Source: Candolleomyces eurysporus (taxonomy: Eukaryota; Basidiomycota; Agaricomycetes; Agaricales; Psathyrellaceae). Taken from it: a stretch of 64,000 nt of DNA. This document shows positions 31,650 to 44,592 of the stretch, piece after piece (positions within the stretch are counted from its first letter, which is position 1; every line of letters starts with the position of its first letter). The notes under the pieces were generated by a model, which was not told where the DNA came from, did not search any database, and was given only the letters and a program-made list of their open reading frames with translations. Position numbers and translations under genes: made by a program. The stretch is taken from the NCBI GenBank assembly GCA_027579435.1, contig JANBPK010000852.1, positions 1 to 64,000 on the forward strand, given 5' to 3'.

Positions 31650-32766
31650 ATGCCTACGCCATCGCCATCACCAATGGCCCTGGATCTACTCAAGGAAAAG
31701 CTGCATGGACTTGCAGCAGACGTGTACTCGGGGCTATGGAAGTGTATGGCCCTTTTTTGCGGACGTTTCTCAACACATGCCATCTTCTGGAGCTTCCTCT
31801 GCATCGGAGGCCTAATCTTCTGGTCTATTGCAGCATTATATGCTCGTATGGAGACCCAAGTCTCCTCTCTGGCATACGAGGCTCTGACCTGTGTTGCTGT
31901 ACCGGCACGTACTGCGCACCTAAAGTACTATCGGCATTTTTTGAAGTACTCGATCTCGCGCAACTCCATCATCCGACTGGATTTTGTCGAGTTCTGGAAG
32001 AACTTATCCTATGGTCACATAGAATTAAAGGATGGAACCGTGCTGGAGGAGATTTTTGCTGGACAAGCCTACGTTTTCGGTCAAAAAATCAGCATTGATT
32101 TCGACTGGACCTGGAAACTGGTCGTGCTTCGGAAGCTCGTCTTGTCCTATTGCTCATTTCGCTGGGAACATGTCCCAAGAAGCAAATCGACTGTTATACC
32201 AAACCTAGGTGATTCTGCCCTCAGATCAAGCTATATAGCCATCTTTTAAACTCTTATTAGAATCATGCTCGGTCAACAACACAATCGATCTGGATTTCAT
32301 TCCCCTTCCCTTCATCAGGGCGGCACTGGCTGCTACTCAAGATCAGCTCAAGCCAGACGAAACGTTCGAAGTCGAGTTCACCTCTCTTTCGCCAAAAATT
32401 GGTTTCATGGGCTACCAATACTTGCTGTGCGCTGCGATCCTCCTGCCAAACCGACACAACATCTCTACTAGCAAAAAGACTACTTTGCCATTTTTCACCG
32501 CACTCCCGGAGATCATCGACAATTTCAAAGCGTCCTCGACCGTAGTCCAGTCAGTCAAGGATGTTTCATCGCTACACGCAGAAGCCTTGGAGAGTCACGC
32601 GGAAGACATGGTCCACGACAAATGGATGCGAAGCAGTTTCGTCGCCAGGCATGGAATGGACGCTTGGAGGGAAACCAGGTTGCGCTTGAAGTGGGAAGCG
32701 GCCTTATTGAAAAATAATATGATAGTGCGATGGAAGATTACAATGTCCCGTGGAAAACAGACGTGA
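31650..32766 (+). CDS. Orphan single-pass membrane protein
   Basis: The start ATG at 31650 gives MPTPSPSPMALDLLKEKLHG. A hydrophobic segment (AIFWSFLCIGGLIFWSIAALY, residues about 44-64) looks like one transmembrane helix. The following part is soluble-looking and aromatic-rich (LKYYRHFLKYSISRNSII, FVEFWKNLSYGHIELKDG). An intron of about 53 bases from 32209 joins PNL to ESCSVNNTIDLDF. The second exon continues IPLPFIRAALAATQDQLK, IGFMGYQYLLCAAILLPNRH and HDKWMRSSFVARHGMDAW, with the stop at 32764-32766. The protein is about 350 residues. I recognise no family. It may be anchored in an internal membrane with the C-terminal domain in the cytosol or lumen. Confidence 0.7.
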
Positions 32767-32851
32767 CTATCCTATCATGTATCGACAGCCGTCGGCAGCG
32801 TACTAGGATAGCATAGGTGTTAGATATGAGTCTACAAGTACGTACGCTCTA

Positions 32852-34502
32852 TCAATATGTCAAGGTCTCAACCACTGCGTCAACCACCCGGATGGCGTCG
32901 GGGATGTGGAATTTCTCGTATTGAAGTCCGACTGGGATGCTAAAGAATAGGTGTTATTACCGCCGGTAGGATGAGCGAAGAATAAAGGTACGTACTCCCA
33001 TCCGGTCACTCGTCGCACCGGAGCATTCAGCTTCAGGAAGCAGCGCTTCTGAACCTCGGCGGCAATTTCGCCCCCTACGCCAGCAGTCATGCCAGCTTCA
33101 TGGACAATGACGAGTCGTCCTGTCCGGTTCACGCTCTCTACGATCGTCTCCATGTCCCAGGGAAGGATAGAACGAAGATCAATGAGTTCGATCTTTGCCG
33201 ACCGTACAGAGGCAGGAATGACAGACTCTAACTCTTTGGATGGGGAGTTGAGTACGTGTAGGGCTGTTTCGCAGTGGTAAACTGGTGTACCCCAGGTGAC
33301 CAGCGTAAGATCAGACCCAGGTACAAGAATCTCTGCTTTCCCTAGGGGAAGCTCATAATCATCGATAGGGACCTGTTCAACTTTAATATGTATTAGTATT
33401 GTAGCTCCGCGAGGGACGAGGGATGATACATACCAGCTGATCGATACAGAATCTTGGGTTCCATGAAGATGACGGGATTGGGATCCCTGATGGAACCTAA
33501 TAGCAGACCTTTGGCTTGGATAGGTGACCGAGGAATCACAACCTGAAATGATGTTTAATTTGGGAGAGCGAAGAAGAGGGAGGCTTGTTCCACCTTGAGA
33601 CCGGCAGCACCCATGAAGAATCCTTCAGGAGACTGGGAATGGTAAAGCCCTCCGTGACCCTATCGAGCGTAAGTGATGAATGGTGGACGTCATCCAGCAA
33701 TAGCACTCACCACAGCCATAGTCGGTGTCCGGATTGTCAGGCGTCCGACATCGAAGGACCCACCAGATCTGTACCTATACTTGGCCGCTTCGTTGACAAG
33801 CTTGCAAGCCGGTTAATATTGGGAAGAACCGGACGAACATGTCATGGAAGCATACCTGGTCAAACGCGGGGAAAATGTAATCTGCAAACTGAATTTCGGC
33901 AATGGCTGTATGGCCCATTGCGGCCATACCGATGCCAAACCCAGCTATTCCCTGTTCAGTCAGAGGGGTGTTGAATACGCGTTCTTTGCCTATTCATTCA
34001 TGACGTTAGTTGAAGATGAAGCACGGCGTCTAATGCAGGACAAACCAAATTCCTCTGCCAAACCCTGTGGTACAGCTGTCAGAGGTATGGAATACGAAGA
34101 GTGGACTAGTTGACATACCATAGTGCACCTAAACACTCCTCCAAAGCCAACGTCTTCACCGAAAACGACTGCAGTCTCGTCCTTGGTGAGGGCAATCGCC
34201 ATTGCGTCGCGTACTGCTTGGTAGGTGTTCATCTTCTGGGTCTCTCGACCTCCTAAGCCTGACGAGACCTCGTCTTTCCACGAGATTCCTGGAGTGCGAA
34301 GGGCAGCATCCCGCGTCGTCCGGAGCAATTTTGAGCTTGCAACGCCGGGCAGATGGCCACCTGCTGGGGGTGGTTCGACCTTTGTGGAGTTGGAGCGTCG
34401 TTGGGACAACAGTGGGAGAGGACGGCCCTTCCTGGAGAGGCCATGAACGAGGCGCCTGGCCGTAGTCATGCTGAGGGAGACCGAGGGCGATGGTGGAGAC
34501 AT
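32852..34502 (-). CDS. BCKDHB: Branched-chain 2-oxoacid dehydrogenase E1 beta subunit
   Basis: The beta subunit of the mitochondrial enzyme that decarboxylates the 2-oxo acids of Val, Leu and Ile. The start is at 34502 or at the second Met, 34469 ([17 protein letters not shown]), an Arg-rich targeting sequence. The core reads [56 protein letters not shown] and [23 protein letters not shown] blocks on small exons. Then come the transketolase C-terminal pieces [19 protein letters not shown], [20 protein letters not shown] and [11 protein letters not shown]. It ends in [19 protein letters not shown]. Stop TGA at 32852-32854. FGGVFRCT separates it from pyruvate dehydrogenase E1 beta. Many introns are inferred. 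Confidence 0.9.
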
Positions 34503-34563
34503 GGATTCAAGGAGGAAGGCTAAGATCCGACAGGGCCCTCATGGTTAGAACAATTCCAAGTCA
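34503..34563. promoter_or_regulatory. Short divergent promoter, BCKDHB / creC
   Basis: Only 61 bases if both upstream ATGs are used. If the downstream ATGs (34469 and 34666) are the real starts, the gap grows to 196 bases, more like the other divergent pairs here. Confidence 0.4.
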
Positions 34564-36807
34564 ATGCCATTTGGTCATCAGCGCCTCTTACCAAAGTCCA
34601 AATTTGCCGACAGTCTCCCATCAATTGGCCCATTTGCCTCTTCCACCAGTTCCCCTGCATGGTCAATGGAGAATGAGGCGGCATTCGTGGCCCCAGAAGG
34701 CGTATACTCCGTCACAGACGAGCACAAGCCCAACGTTGCCCAGCTAGCAGCCGTCAGCGCAGGGCCCTCGTTGTACCCGACCCGAGTAACCAATATTGTT
34801 GTCAAGTTCCCCGCTTCAAAGCAGGGCGGCTCCCAGGGCTTTGCAAACCTCCTCGGCGGCGGCAAGGATGTCAAGAAAGACAAGGTCGTAAAGGAGAAGG
34901 AAGACGGGGTCAGTCTGTCGAGCAGCGACACCCCGGACGAGGCCGAGGGCCAGCAACCTTCATCCTCTCAAGAGCATGCTAGTTCCCCGGCTCCCCCGGA
35001 GGCTAATACCATCTTCTCCAGTTCCTCCAATGCTCATGGAAAGAAGAAGAACTTCGCCAGGCCAAAACATAACATCAAAACGACGTCGTCAACCTTTATC
35101 ACCCGTATTCAGACCTCTGAAGGTCTCACCAAGACGCTCGCTTCAAAACAGGGCGATGTCACATTCCTGTTGTTCAACAGTGCAAAGACATTCTCATGGG
35201 TTGAGGCCGGCTCCAAGGCAAAGGTATGTCTGCAGTCATGGCACCATATCTCCTCACCCTCATTTACACCCCAGGAACCTCTTATTAGAGTCACCTTTTC
35301 CCAGCATCCTACATGCCATGATGTGAACACGACAACAGCGTCTTCTGAGCATCTGGACGTTATCATAGGGTTTGCGACTGGCGATCTCATATGGTTCGGT
35401 ATGTTGCCCTGACCGAACGGGCCATTGCACATTGCTCACGGTGCTTTAGATCCGATAACGTCGCGATACGCGCGGTTGAACAAAGGGGTGCGAGCGATTC
35501 ACAACGCTTCGAACGATTTTATGCTCAAACTCCAAGATAATTAGGGATGCATATCTTCATCCCCGTGTACATCAGTGCGCTGGGTGCCAGCGTCGAGTAC
35601 CCTCTTCTTAGTCTCACACGCGGACGGGACTATCGTCGTTTACGACAAGGAGAAAGAGGACGGGACCTTTACCCCACAAGATCCCTCCGCACCCGCTCCC
35701 GACGCATCATCCAGCTCTGATGAAGGATCATCGCAGAGAGAGTGGGACCCTTTGGACAACATCTTCGTTACGATGCCTCCCTGGCATCCAGTAACATCTG
35801 GCGCGACTTTCAACGGTGGCAAAGCAGACAAAGAGAAGATTGCCAAAAATCCGGTCAGTCATTGGCGCGTTTCGAGGCGCTCCGTCGTAGGTAAGAAACC
35901 TCTCAAGTTATATGACTTCCATTCTCAAGGGTATTTCAGATTTTGTGTTCTCGCCCGATGTGAAATATGTGGCGGCCATATCAGAAGACGGGTGTCTGAG
36001 GGTGATCGACGCCCTACAAGAGCAGTACGTGGTAATTGTATGGTGGTCCCGCGCAAGTAGGCTCATCAGTCCGCAGATTGGTTGACTGCTACTCCTCGTA
36101 TTTTGGCGCGCTTTCCTGCGTTGCATGGTCGCCCGATGGTCGCTTCATTTTGGCAAGTTCCTTCAAATTCGCCTTCAATCCAATCCTAAATATCTTTTCC
36201 AGACTGGCGGCCAGGATGACCTGCTAACCATTTTCTCTCCCTGGGAGCAGCGCGTAATCGCGCGATGCCAAGGGCATTCTTCCTTCATTTCAGCAGTTGC
36301 CTTTGACGACCTTCGATGTGACGGCAGGACCTATCGATTCGGAAGTGTTGGAGAAGACAACAAGTTAATCTTGTGGGATTTCTCCAGCGGCGCTTTGCAT
36401 CGGCCCAAACTACAGGCTACGCACCATCATCGGATGTCTATGTCTTCGAGTCTTTCCCTTGCATTTAGGAAAAACCAATCCGCACATAATCTGCCTGGGT
36501 CATCCTCATATGAACTGGACGCATCACCCCGTTATCATCCTGCACCCTCGCGGACGGAGGTCTCTGTTGTACAACCTGTACTCGTGAGTGTTTCTTATCT
36601 AGCTGATTGCTATCATCTCATTCATTTTATCTGAAGGTGAAGCAATTAGAAGGAGATCTTCCGTCTGTCATACAGTTCCTACCCAAGTATATGTTAACTT
36701 CGACCAAAACTGGGCATATTAAATTATGGATTCGCCCGCTTGCTCTTCGGCCGCGTTCAAAAGGTACCAGAACTCAACAGCTGACAGATATTTCCGACAT
36801 TTCGTAG
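34564..36807 (+). CDS. creC: WD40 protein CreC (WDR20/DMWD family)
   Basis: The WD40 partner and activator of the CreB/Ubp deubiquitinase, acting in carbon catabolite repression in fungi. The start is 34564, or 34666 ([16 protein letters not shown]). The family signature is clear: [36 protein letters not shown] joined to [13 protein letters not shown], then [20 protein letters not shown] and [19 protein letters not shown] units follow: [37 protein letters not shown] joined to [15 protein letters not shown], then [12 protein letters not shown] and [18 protein letters not shown]. The last is [18 protein letters not shown] Ser-rich insertion sits before the last repeat. Stop at 36805-36807. There are about six short introns. 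The gene looks intact. Confidence 0.9.
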
Positions 36808-37071
36808 TCATACCTTCTCTCTTTCCAAGGACACTGTTATTTATCACGCTATCTTTATTTTTGCAGCCTAACTGCTCTCCGTGTTGTACTTAGCTATGAA
36901 TTGTGCTTTATCATGTTTTTCGTATCTTTGTTTGCCCAATGTTTGTCGAAGGCTTCGCTTTGATTGATAGGCGCCAAAGGCGACCTTCCTTCATGCCACC
37001 ACGGTGGCCGACGCGCGCGACTAAAGCTTCATGAAATCTCTAGAAGCACATCTAGATCTTATACGTCCACA

Positions 37072-37729
37072 ATGTCCGGAGCCATGCCAACCCTAGTCCG
37101 TCGCGATTTCAAGTTCCCCCCCTCTCATCCCAAAGCCACCGCAGCCCCATCCAATTCCTCTACCCAAACGTCGCGGTGTCTATGGCAATTTGAACCAAGT
37201 CAGGGATCTGAACCGTGAAATGGATGACTTGAGTGACGAGGAGAACGAATTGGAAGATCTTGTGAGCTCTTTGTTCGCGCTCTTTGTTCTCTTTTCGAGG
37301 GGAGAAGAGGAGGGGAAAGGAACGTTTTCATTGATGCAGTTCACCACAGAACATGAACGTTCACAATCGTGGATACTCGTTTCTGATCCCAATCGGCCGG
37401 ACGCTGACACAGCAGGAGGAGAAGAACGACGTAAGCATTCATCTAAGCGACTCTTTCGCGTACCCCTCGATCCTTAATGGTGTTTACAGCAAGCCGAGGA
37501 GGAGGAAGGAGAAGACGCAGAGGAGGAAGAGTATCCTTCGAACGGCGTCCCATCCAATGGCGAAGATGAAGGCGAAATGGAACCCGAGGAAGAATCGGGA
37601 CAAGATCTGGATGCGAGTATGGAGGATTTGGACGAAGAGCCTGTGGGCGATATGACTGAGGAGACCTTCGATGAGACGGGTGAGCTTACTGAGGACCTTG
37701 AGGAGGAACCCAACTCCTTCTTATCGTGA
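37072..37729 (+). CDS. APC15: Anaphase-promoting complex subunit 15
   Basis: A small APC/C subunit that controls release of the mitotic checkpoint complex. Exon 1 starts at 37072 (MSGAMPTLVRRDFKFPP). Exon 2 is NMNVHNRGYSFLIPIGRTL and TQQEEKND, the conserved ..IPIG.. core. Exon 3 is a long acidic tail (EEEEGEDAEEEEYP to LEEEPNSFLS) with the stop TGA at 37727-37729. The frame of exon 1 does not join directly to its acidic end (DLNREMDDLSDEENELEDL). Reading the C7 run at about 37119-37125 with one C fewer restores one frame through PKRRGVYGNLNQVRD. Either the run carries an error, the allele is broken, or translation starts further in. The order of domains matches human APC15. Confidence 0.75.
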
Positions 37730-37927
37730 GTCCTCTACTATCCTACTTTCTATCCTCTCAGGAATCCCATTAACTGCTTTTCCATAGTAATTGATGATAT
37801 TGAACTGTATTCCTCCGATACAAGAATCGAGAGCATGCCATTCCAGTAGCATTGCGTAGAGCCCAAAATAAAGGATACCATATAGCAAGAAAAAGCAACA
37901 GAATACATGATGCCCACTCGTACTCAA

Positions 37928-40471
37928 CTATCGTCGAAGAAAACAACACTTGCTTGTGTCCTGGATTGAAACCTTCAGCTTGCTGCCAGAATGACGACAA
38001 GAGACACTCACCGTTGTTGAACACCATTCTGAGACGATGCGGGTGTGGATCGTCAGCCAAAGGTATTTCATTGACACCAGGGTGGATCTCACCTCTTCCC
38101 ATCGAATGTGGGCTTTCAATTCTGCCGAATTGAAAAGCAACACAACAGAATACTTCACTCGGTAAAACTCTCCTTCTATCCCATTACCCTTCGGTAGTGG
38201 TTGTAGTGGTAGGTTGGAAAGGTCAGCTTGAACTGAGCAAAGCTTGGAAAATCCATCTGAAATTCGGTGAGGCAGCGTAAGCCATCGTTCCCTCAAGAGT
38301 GGTATGCTGAACAACATACGGGAGTCCTGGTCAAAGAATTTGGGTGGCTGGGCGTTTCGTTTGGCCTTATAGCAGTATAATGTGAAAGGAACGTTCTCGA
38401 GTTTCGACTTCTGGTCGCTGCCGACTTCTTTCCACATCTTGACAGAAACCTCCGTCTCGTCGGACACCTTGGTTCCCTACGGCAATTTAGGGGTTAGTAT
38501 AGACACCTTCGGGGGTTGATTGCGGAGTTCACCTTCGCCAACATGACTTCGAACGCGTTCGGCACTAGCTTTCTCCCCGAAGGCCGGTACAGAAGGCTAT
38601 CCGCGCGGTTTATATGGTCAGAATCTTTGGGGTCGTACTCAACATTCCGCAAGACGCCATAGCTGTATCTCGCTATTCGGGCAGTTACGATCCCATTGAG
38701 GTACGAGGAGACAGCACCATCGGATACTGCTTTGTTCCTATGCGATAGGCCTCATTATGCGATTGAACAGGGAAGAGTTTAGTTTTGAAGCTTACGGATG
38801 GACTTGTGGTCTCAAGATCTGCAAGTTGCGCGGTTCGACGGCAGCTGCGAGTCGCTTGTATAACCATTCACTTGCTGAAAAACCACCAACAAAAACGACG
38901 TGCTGTATTTGGGTTCCAGAATGGCCGAAATTTTCAGGAGAGAATTTCAACTCACAGTTATTGGGTGAACACAGGTCTTACAGATATCTTCCACAGTTTC
39001 GGTTATGCAATCGATAGATGGCTGGAAGAAGGTGGCGACGTCGGAGCTGGGCCAATCTCTTGGTAAATAACCCGAGGCAAGGGCTAGGATGGGCGAGGAA
39101 TAACCTACCCTTGTAACTTGAGCTGACCAAATCTAATGTTGTGCGTTGGATCGTTATCGCGAGTCGAGCCAAATCGAATGTACTGCGGTTGCTGGTCGTC
39201 GCTGAACCAGACCTTGGTAGTCTTATCGAAACAGCTGACAATGTGGTCGATGTCGTCGAAATGCTCCGACTCTGAGAGATAGTCTATCAGCGGAAGTCAG
39301 CGACCGGTTCCACGCCAAGAGCATGAAGGAAAGGACCCTTTAGGTACTCTTGTGCATGGATCGAGACGAAGACTGAACCGAGGAAGTGACCTAGGCAAGA
39401 GATGAAACAACTATATCTTCGAGAAAGTTGGCAGCCTTACATTCCGATACTGCAATTTCTTCATAGTTGGTTTTCAGTTTAGGTTTTCTGTACGTGCTGA
39501 TATCAATCGTTCCACCACCGCCATCGACTATGATGACTCCTTCTCCGTTCTGCGCAGTTGGGTTTAGTACTTCGGGTTCATCTTTGGTCATTAATCGGCA
39601 CCGCACCTCAGAAACCGCGGGTGGGAGCCCATGCCTGAGCGCGAAATGGAGGCTCGCTTCGCCCTCGGTGATGAAGGAAACTCTTGAGTTCCCGGGTTCC
39701 TCGTCAGCTTCGATAAGCCCGGCTTGAGCAAGCGCCTGGCGTAACTGACCCTGCTGGAAGCCTCCCCAGCCATTCGGATGAGAAATGACAAAGTCGATGT
39801 CACTCTTCACGGATTCCCAGAGGTCCGAGCCATTTGCATGGGATTCTTGGATATATTCCTTCGTGCAATTGAACAAATAGCGGAAAAAGTCAGAGGCGAC
39901 GTCCACCGCCGACTTCATACTTGGTAGTGAGGGGATTTTATTCGTGTCCGTCTCTTCTCGTCCTGATCTTGGGCGGATATGCAGCTTGAACCTTTCGTTC
40001 GTTCAGCATGCCACTTGAGCAAATCCCGATGCTCCTGCCTGAAAAGGACAGGGTATCCGAATACGCACCATTCAGCCTTCTCCCAACCTTCTTCTTTTGC
40101 AATATCAATTATCTCCTGCTGCATAGCTTCAGCGCCAACCGCTTTGACGCGACCATCCTCGTTGTAGTAGATGATACTCGGTATCTTGGAGCCACTGTTA
40201 ACTTGCTCATGCGCAGGGAACCTATGTGTGGCACGCGAGCGGGTGAGCTTGAATTGAAGACTCGGACTCGGAAAGGAGGCGTCCGAACCTAGTTACTCCT
40301 CTTATATCTGGAGTTTCCCCGGGGTCCAAGACGCTGATAGTTCAATGTAAGCTATTCCTCCGCAGACCACTCGAAATCGATGGCTTACCTGTACGAGACA
40401 CCGCTGAAAGTGGTACCTAGGTCAAAGGCAATCACCAGCTTCCGGGTCAATCCCCGGTATACGAACGTCAT
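37928..40471 (-). CDS. HSPA12-like Hsp70 family ATPase
   Basis: An atypical Hsp70/actin-fold protein of the HSPA12 type, expanded in Agaricomycetes; its clients are unknown. It starts at 40471 (MTFVYRGLTRKLVIAFDLG). The phosphate-1 loop is AFDLGTTFSGVSYSILDPGE, followed by KIPSIIYYNEDGRVKAVGAE. Later blocks are DFFRYLFNCTKEYIQESHA, DIDFVISHPNGWGGFQQGQL, SFITEGEASLHFALRHGL and phosphate-2 GVIIVDGGGGTIDISTYRK. Then come DHIVSCFDKTTKVWFSDDQQ, YIRFGSTRDNDPTHNIRFGQ, VVFVGGFSASEWLYKRLAA and NKAVSDGAVSSYL. The C-terminal part has VVLLFNSAELKAHIRWEE. After WEE the frame can splice or read on to the same stop at 37928-37930, so the last ~10-50 residues are uncertain. There is no C-terminal substrate-binding beta domain of the canonical DnaK kind. 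Confidence 0.85.
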
Positions 40472-40877
40472 GAGGGAGAGATAGAGAGATGAAGCTGGGA
40501 GGTGGGGGAGATGGAATGTCGCTGAGACACGTTTATAACGACAACCTCTGGCGTCAAAATGGTGATGACAATCCGTGAATCAGACATGTACAGCCATAGC
40601 AAATACGTAGGTGCTGAACACGAGGCGTCCTAACTTCAAATAACTGCGATTTGGTGTCGGCCCGGCGCTGCTGTGACCGCGGACCCTGCGGTTTCTCAGA
40701 GAGGAGTGAGATCCGGGAAAAGGCAAGATCATTTCGAAAAGCGAAAGGGGTTGAATTCAAACCGCCCGACAGTGAGATGGCCGCCGTGAGCAATCAACAG
40801 TCCGACAGTGCAAAAAGGAGTCACTAGAAGCGCGTATCATTATGTACATATTGTATTCGAAAATCCGCAAAAATCCG
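40472..40877. other. Intergenic between MTHFR end and Hsp70-like start
   Basis: About 400 bases. No frame with family resemblance. It should hold the Hsp70-like promoter and the MTHFR 3' UTR. Confidence 0.5.
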
Positions 40878-43274
40878 TCAGAAACCAAGCTCCTTGCTAT
40901 CAAACAGGAAAGTCCATAAGGCGTCTGTATTCTTATAGTCGTGGTGAACGATGCTGACAAGCCAACGCTCGTCCGCCACCTGCTGCAGTAACTTCCTCTC
41001 TGGCGAGTCCGGCCTGTAAAACGACGCCCAGCTCGTCCAGATGGAAAAGGCTTCTTCCTGCAGGTAATGAGTTCCCAGCTCCAAGATATAGCCCTTGATA
41101 ACTTACCTTCCAGGTCAAGAATGATTCGCGCTCAATGATTGTGGACTGAAGAATTTCACTTGCGGGGAATATACCCCAAGTTACAGCATTTCGTCCATCC
41201 TGCGGTACATTGCTTCGGACTTCTCCCTGATATTAAAATATTCACCAAACCAGATGACACCAAGAGACAAAACTAGAAACATACCTTGCCATTGGCCATG
41301 AAATAGTGAACCCAGCCCTTGCCCTCCTCGTCGATGAGCTTCTCGATAGCCCTGGCATCTCCGCCTTCACAGAAGAATTCAACGAAAGCTTTCTGGAAAA
41401 CCCATCCAGATTTTGGTCCCCATCCGAATATCTCATCCCCCGATGGAAGGCCATCTACCCCAGGCTGGGAGCCAACGGTCCACCATCCCCTCTTGGTCAG
41501 TTTCTCGAGGTGGGGAAGGATGGTCACAGATTCTGGACACAAAGGTGTCTCTGAGAAGGGTGTAGTCGAGATCTCCGATCGAAGATAGCCCAGGAACATG
41601 CGTGTCAGATCATCGACAGTTCTTGGGAGACCCCATTGAGGGTGAATGTCGCTATGCTTGATATCACTGGTGAGCAAAAGGCGTTCGAGAAACCGTAGGC
41701 ACAAAGCCATACCATCATGCCAGAGCCACCCCAAGGATCTTGATTTCCGAAAGCGGGACTTTTGAAGTCACCGAACCGTCCGTTAGGGAAGTCGTCCCAG
41801 GAAGCTGCATTATTGAGCTCTCCTTTACCAACCTCTGTAGTGGCCTTTGTGCGCGAAACTAGTCCAGAGGTCGCCTCGTTTGAGGCAGAGGTCGGTGTAA
41901 TCAAGAGCCCAGTATCCTGCGGCCTTTCTGCTAGAGGTTCTGGAATATCCTTGACAAGTCAGCATGGTAGAATTAGAAGGACGAGGGTAAATCCATACTG
42001 CAATAAGCTTGTTGTGGACTTCTGAAGTAGCTCCTGTCCAATGAAGACCTTCAAGGACACGCTGGACGCTTTTCTCCAAGTTCAAGGTACAAAAGTGGAA
42101 TCCCTTGATCTCTCCTTCGGATTCGGTCGATATTCTGTGAAGCATCTCAATTGCATACTTGACGCCATAGTCCTTGACCAGACTGTCATCGTGCTTGAAA
42201 AGAACTTAGTCAACTATCAGCCGTCTCGAATGGGTCGCATACCTTTAGAGGAGCGAGTTCATCTTCCAGCTTGGGTGGCACTTTCGTACCGCACAACTTC
42301 GTAAGGCGTGCAAACGTCCCGTATGTTTGGATGGGCATGATCCCAGGTATGATTGGGACGGTGATACCTAAACAGGTGGCGTCAGTTTAGAGATATCACA
42401 CCGACCAAAAGAACTAACTCACCTTTGGCGCGGACCTTCTTCACCCATATCAAAAATCGGTCGACGTCATAGAACAGTTGTGTGACTATGAAGTCTGCAC
42501 CAGCGTCAACCTTTGCCTTTAGAACGTCAAGTTCGGCATCCTCGTCCGCGGTGCTATCCGGATGTCCGTCGGGGTATGCTGTCGAGGATATGAACGAAGA
42601 ATCCTTTCGGTACGAGCACTACATACCGGCGACACCAATGCAAAAATGGGAAGAATACTCCGGGACACTGCGAATATATCGAACCAGGTCGATTGCATGC
42701 GTGAACCGAGGGTCCGACGGAATCCACTCCTCTTTCCCCCTCGGAGGGTCTGCAATGACGGCATTTCAGTCAGTTCAGTGCAAGATGTGGGCAACACAAC
42801 AGTTTGCCATACCTCCACGCAAAGCAAGTATGTTTTGGATTCCCCGGAATTTGACTGACTATAGGGTAATCAGAATTCAAACCGGCAAGTGGCAAGTGGC
42901 AAGTGGCGAGTGACAGTACCTTGAGCACCTCATCAATCAGCCCTTCCTGCATATTCGTGCATGTTAAATGCAGAACGGTGTCAAGGGTATATGGATAGGA
43001 CTGGGTAATACCAGCCAGCTCCAGACTGCGATCCTTGGTAGAACCGCCGGCGCCCCATGTCACGCTAATCGCAAGAGGATCAAGAGCTGCCAGACGTGAA
43101 ATTCGTGCCACCAGGTTGTCAAATCCCTATATCAGAAAAACGAGAACAGTCAGCACCACGAGGTTTGAATGCAAGACGTTATTGCTTCACTTGATTGGTC
43201 CTGGGAGGAAAGAACTCGAAGGTATAAAAGGGCCTGGATCCGCCGTGAGCGCTGATTTTCTCCGATAACTTCAT
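40878..43274 (-). CDS. MET13: Methylenetetrahydrofolate reductase
   Basis: Reduces 5,10-methylene-THF to 5-methyl-THF for methionine synthesis. It starts at 43274 (MKLSEKISAHGGSRPFYTFE, continuing FFPPRTNQ). The TIM-barrel blocks are DPLAISVTWGAGGSTKDRSL, LHLTCTNMQEGLIDEVL, ALRGDPPRG-type sequence near 42740, then DGHPDSTADEDAELDVLKAK and DAGADFIVTQLFYDVDRFL. IPIIPGIMPIQTYGTF-like and GIKGFHFCTLNLEKSVQ-like blocks follow. The eukaryotic C-terminal regulatory domain is also present: ILPHLEKLTKRGWWTVGSQP, IFGWGPKSGWVFQKAFVEFF, NAVTWGIFP, SFLTWKEEAFSIWTSWASFY and VSIVHHDYKNTDALWTFLFD. Stop at 40878-40880. The regulatory domain binds AdoMet in known homologs. There are about eight introns. Confidence 0.93.
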
Positions 43275-43548
43275 CTTGAAACTGCGTTCCGCCCACCAGG
43301 CAGAGATGTGAGAGCCCTGAGTGGTGGTGGTTAGGAAGAGAGAACCGTGATAGGGTCTTCCCCAAGACCAATTAATTAGAGCCCCAAGTCCTGCAGGCAG
43401 GGGGAGGGCCTTGCACATGTTGACGACATTGCTTAAGTAATACTCGGGCCCTTTACTGGGACCTCATTGCTGTCCCTGTGCGTAACCTTCACCTTCACTG
43501 ACAAGCTCTCTGCCTGCGGTCCAACCGGCGACGATATACCCTCAATAA

Positions 43549-44486
<938 letters not shown>

Positions 44487-44592
44487 TCCGTACATTGCGC
44501 CTTATTAGCTTTCCCTTCCTTCGACTTGGTAGACTCGTGCTGTTAGGTTGGGTTATTTATCCATTTAACTTCTTTGGCACATATCAAACACT

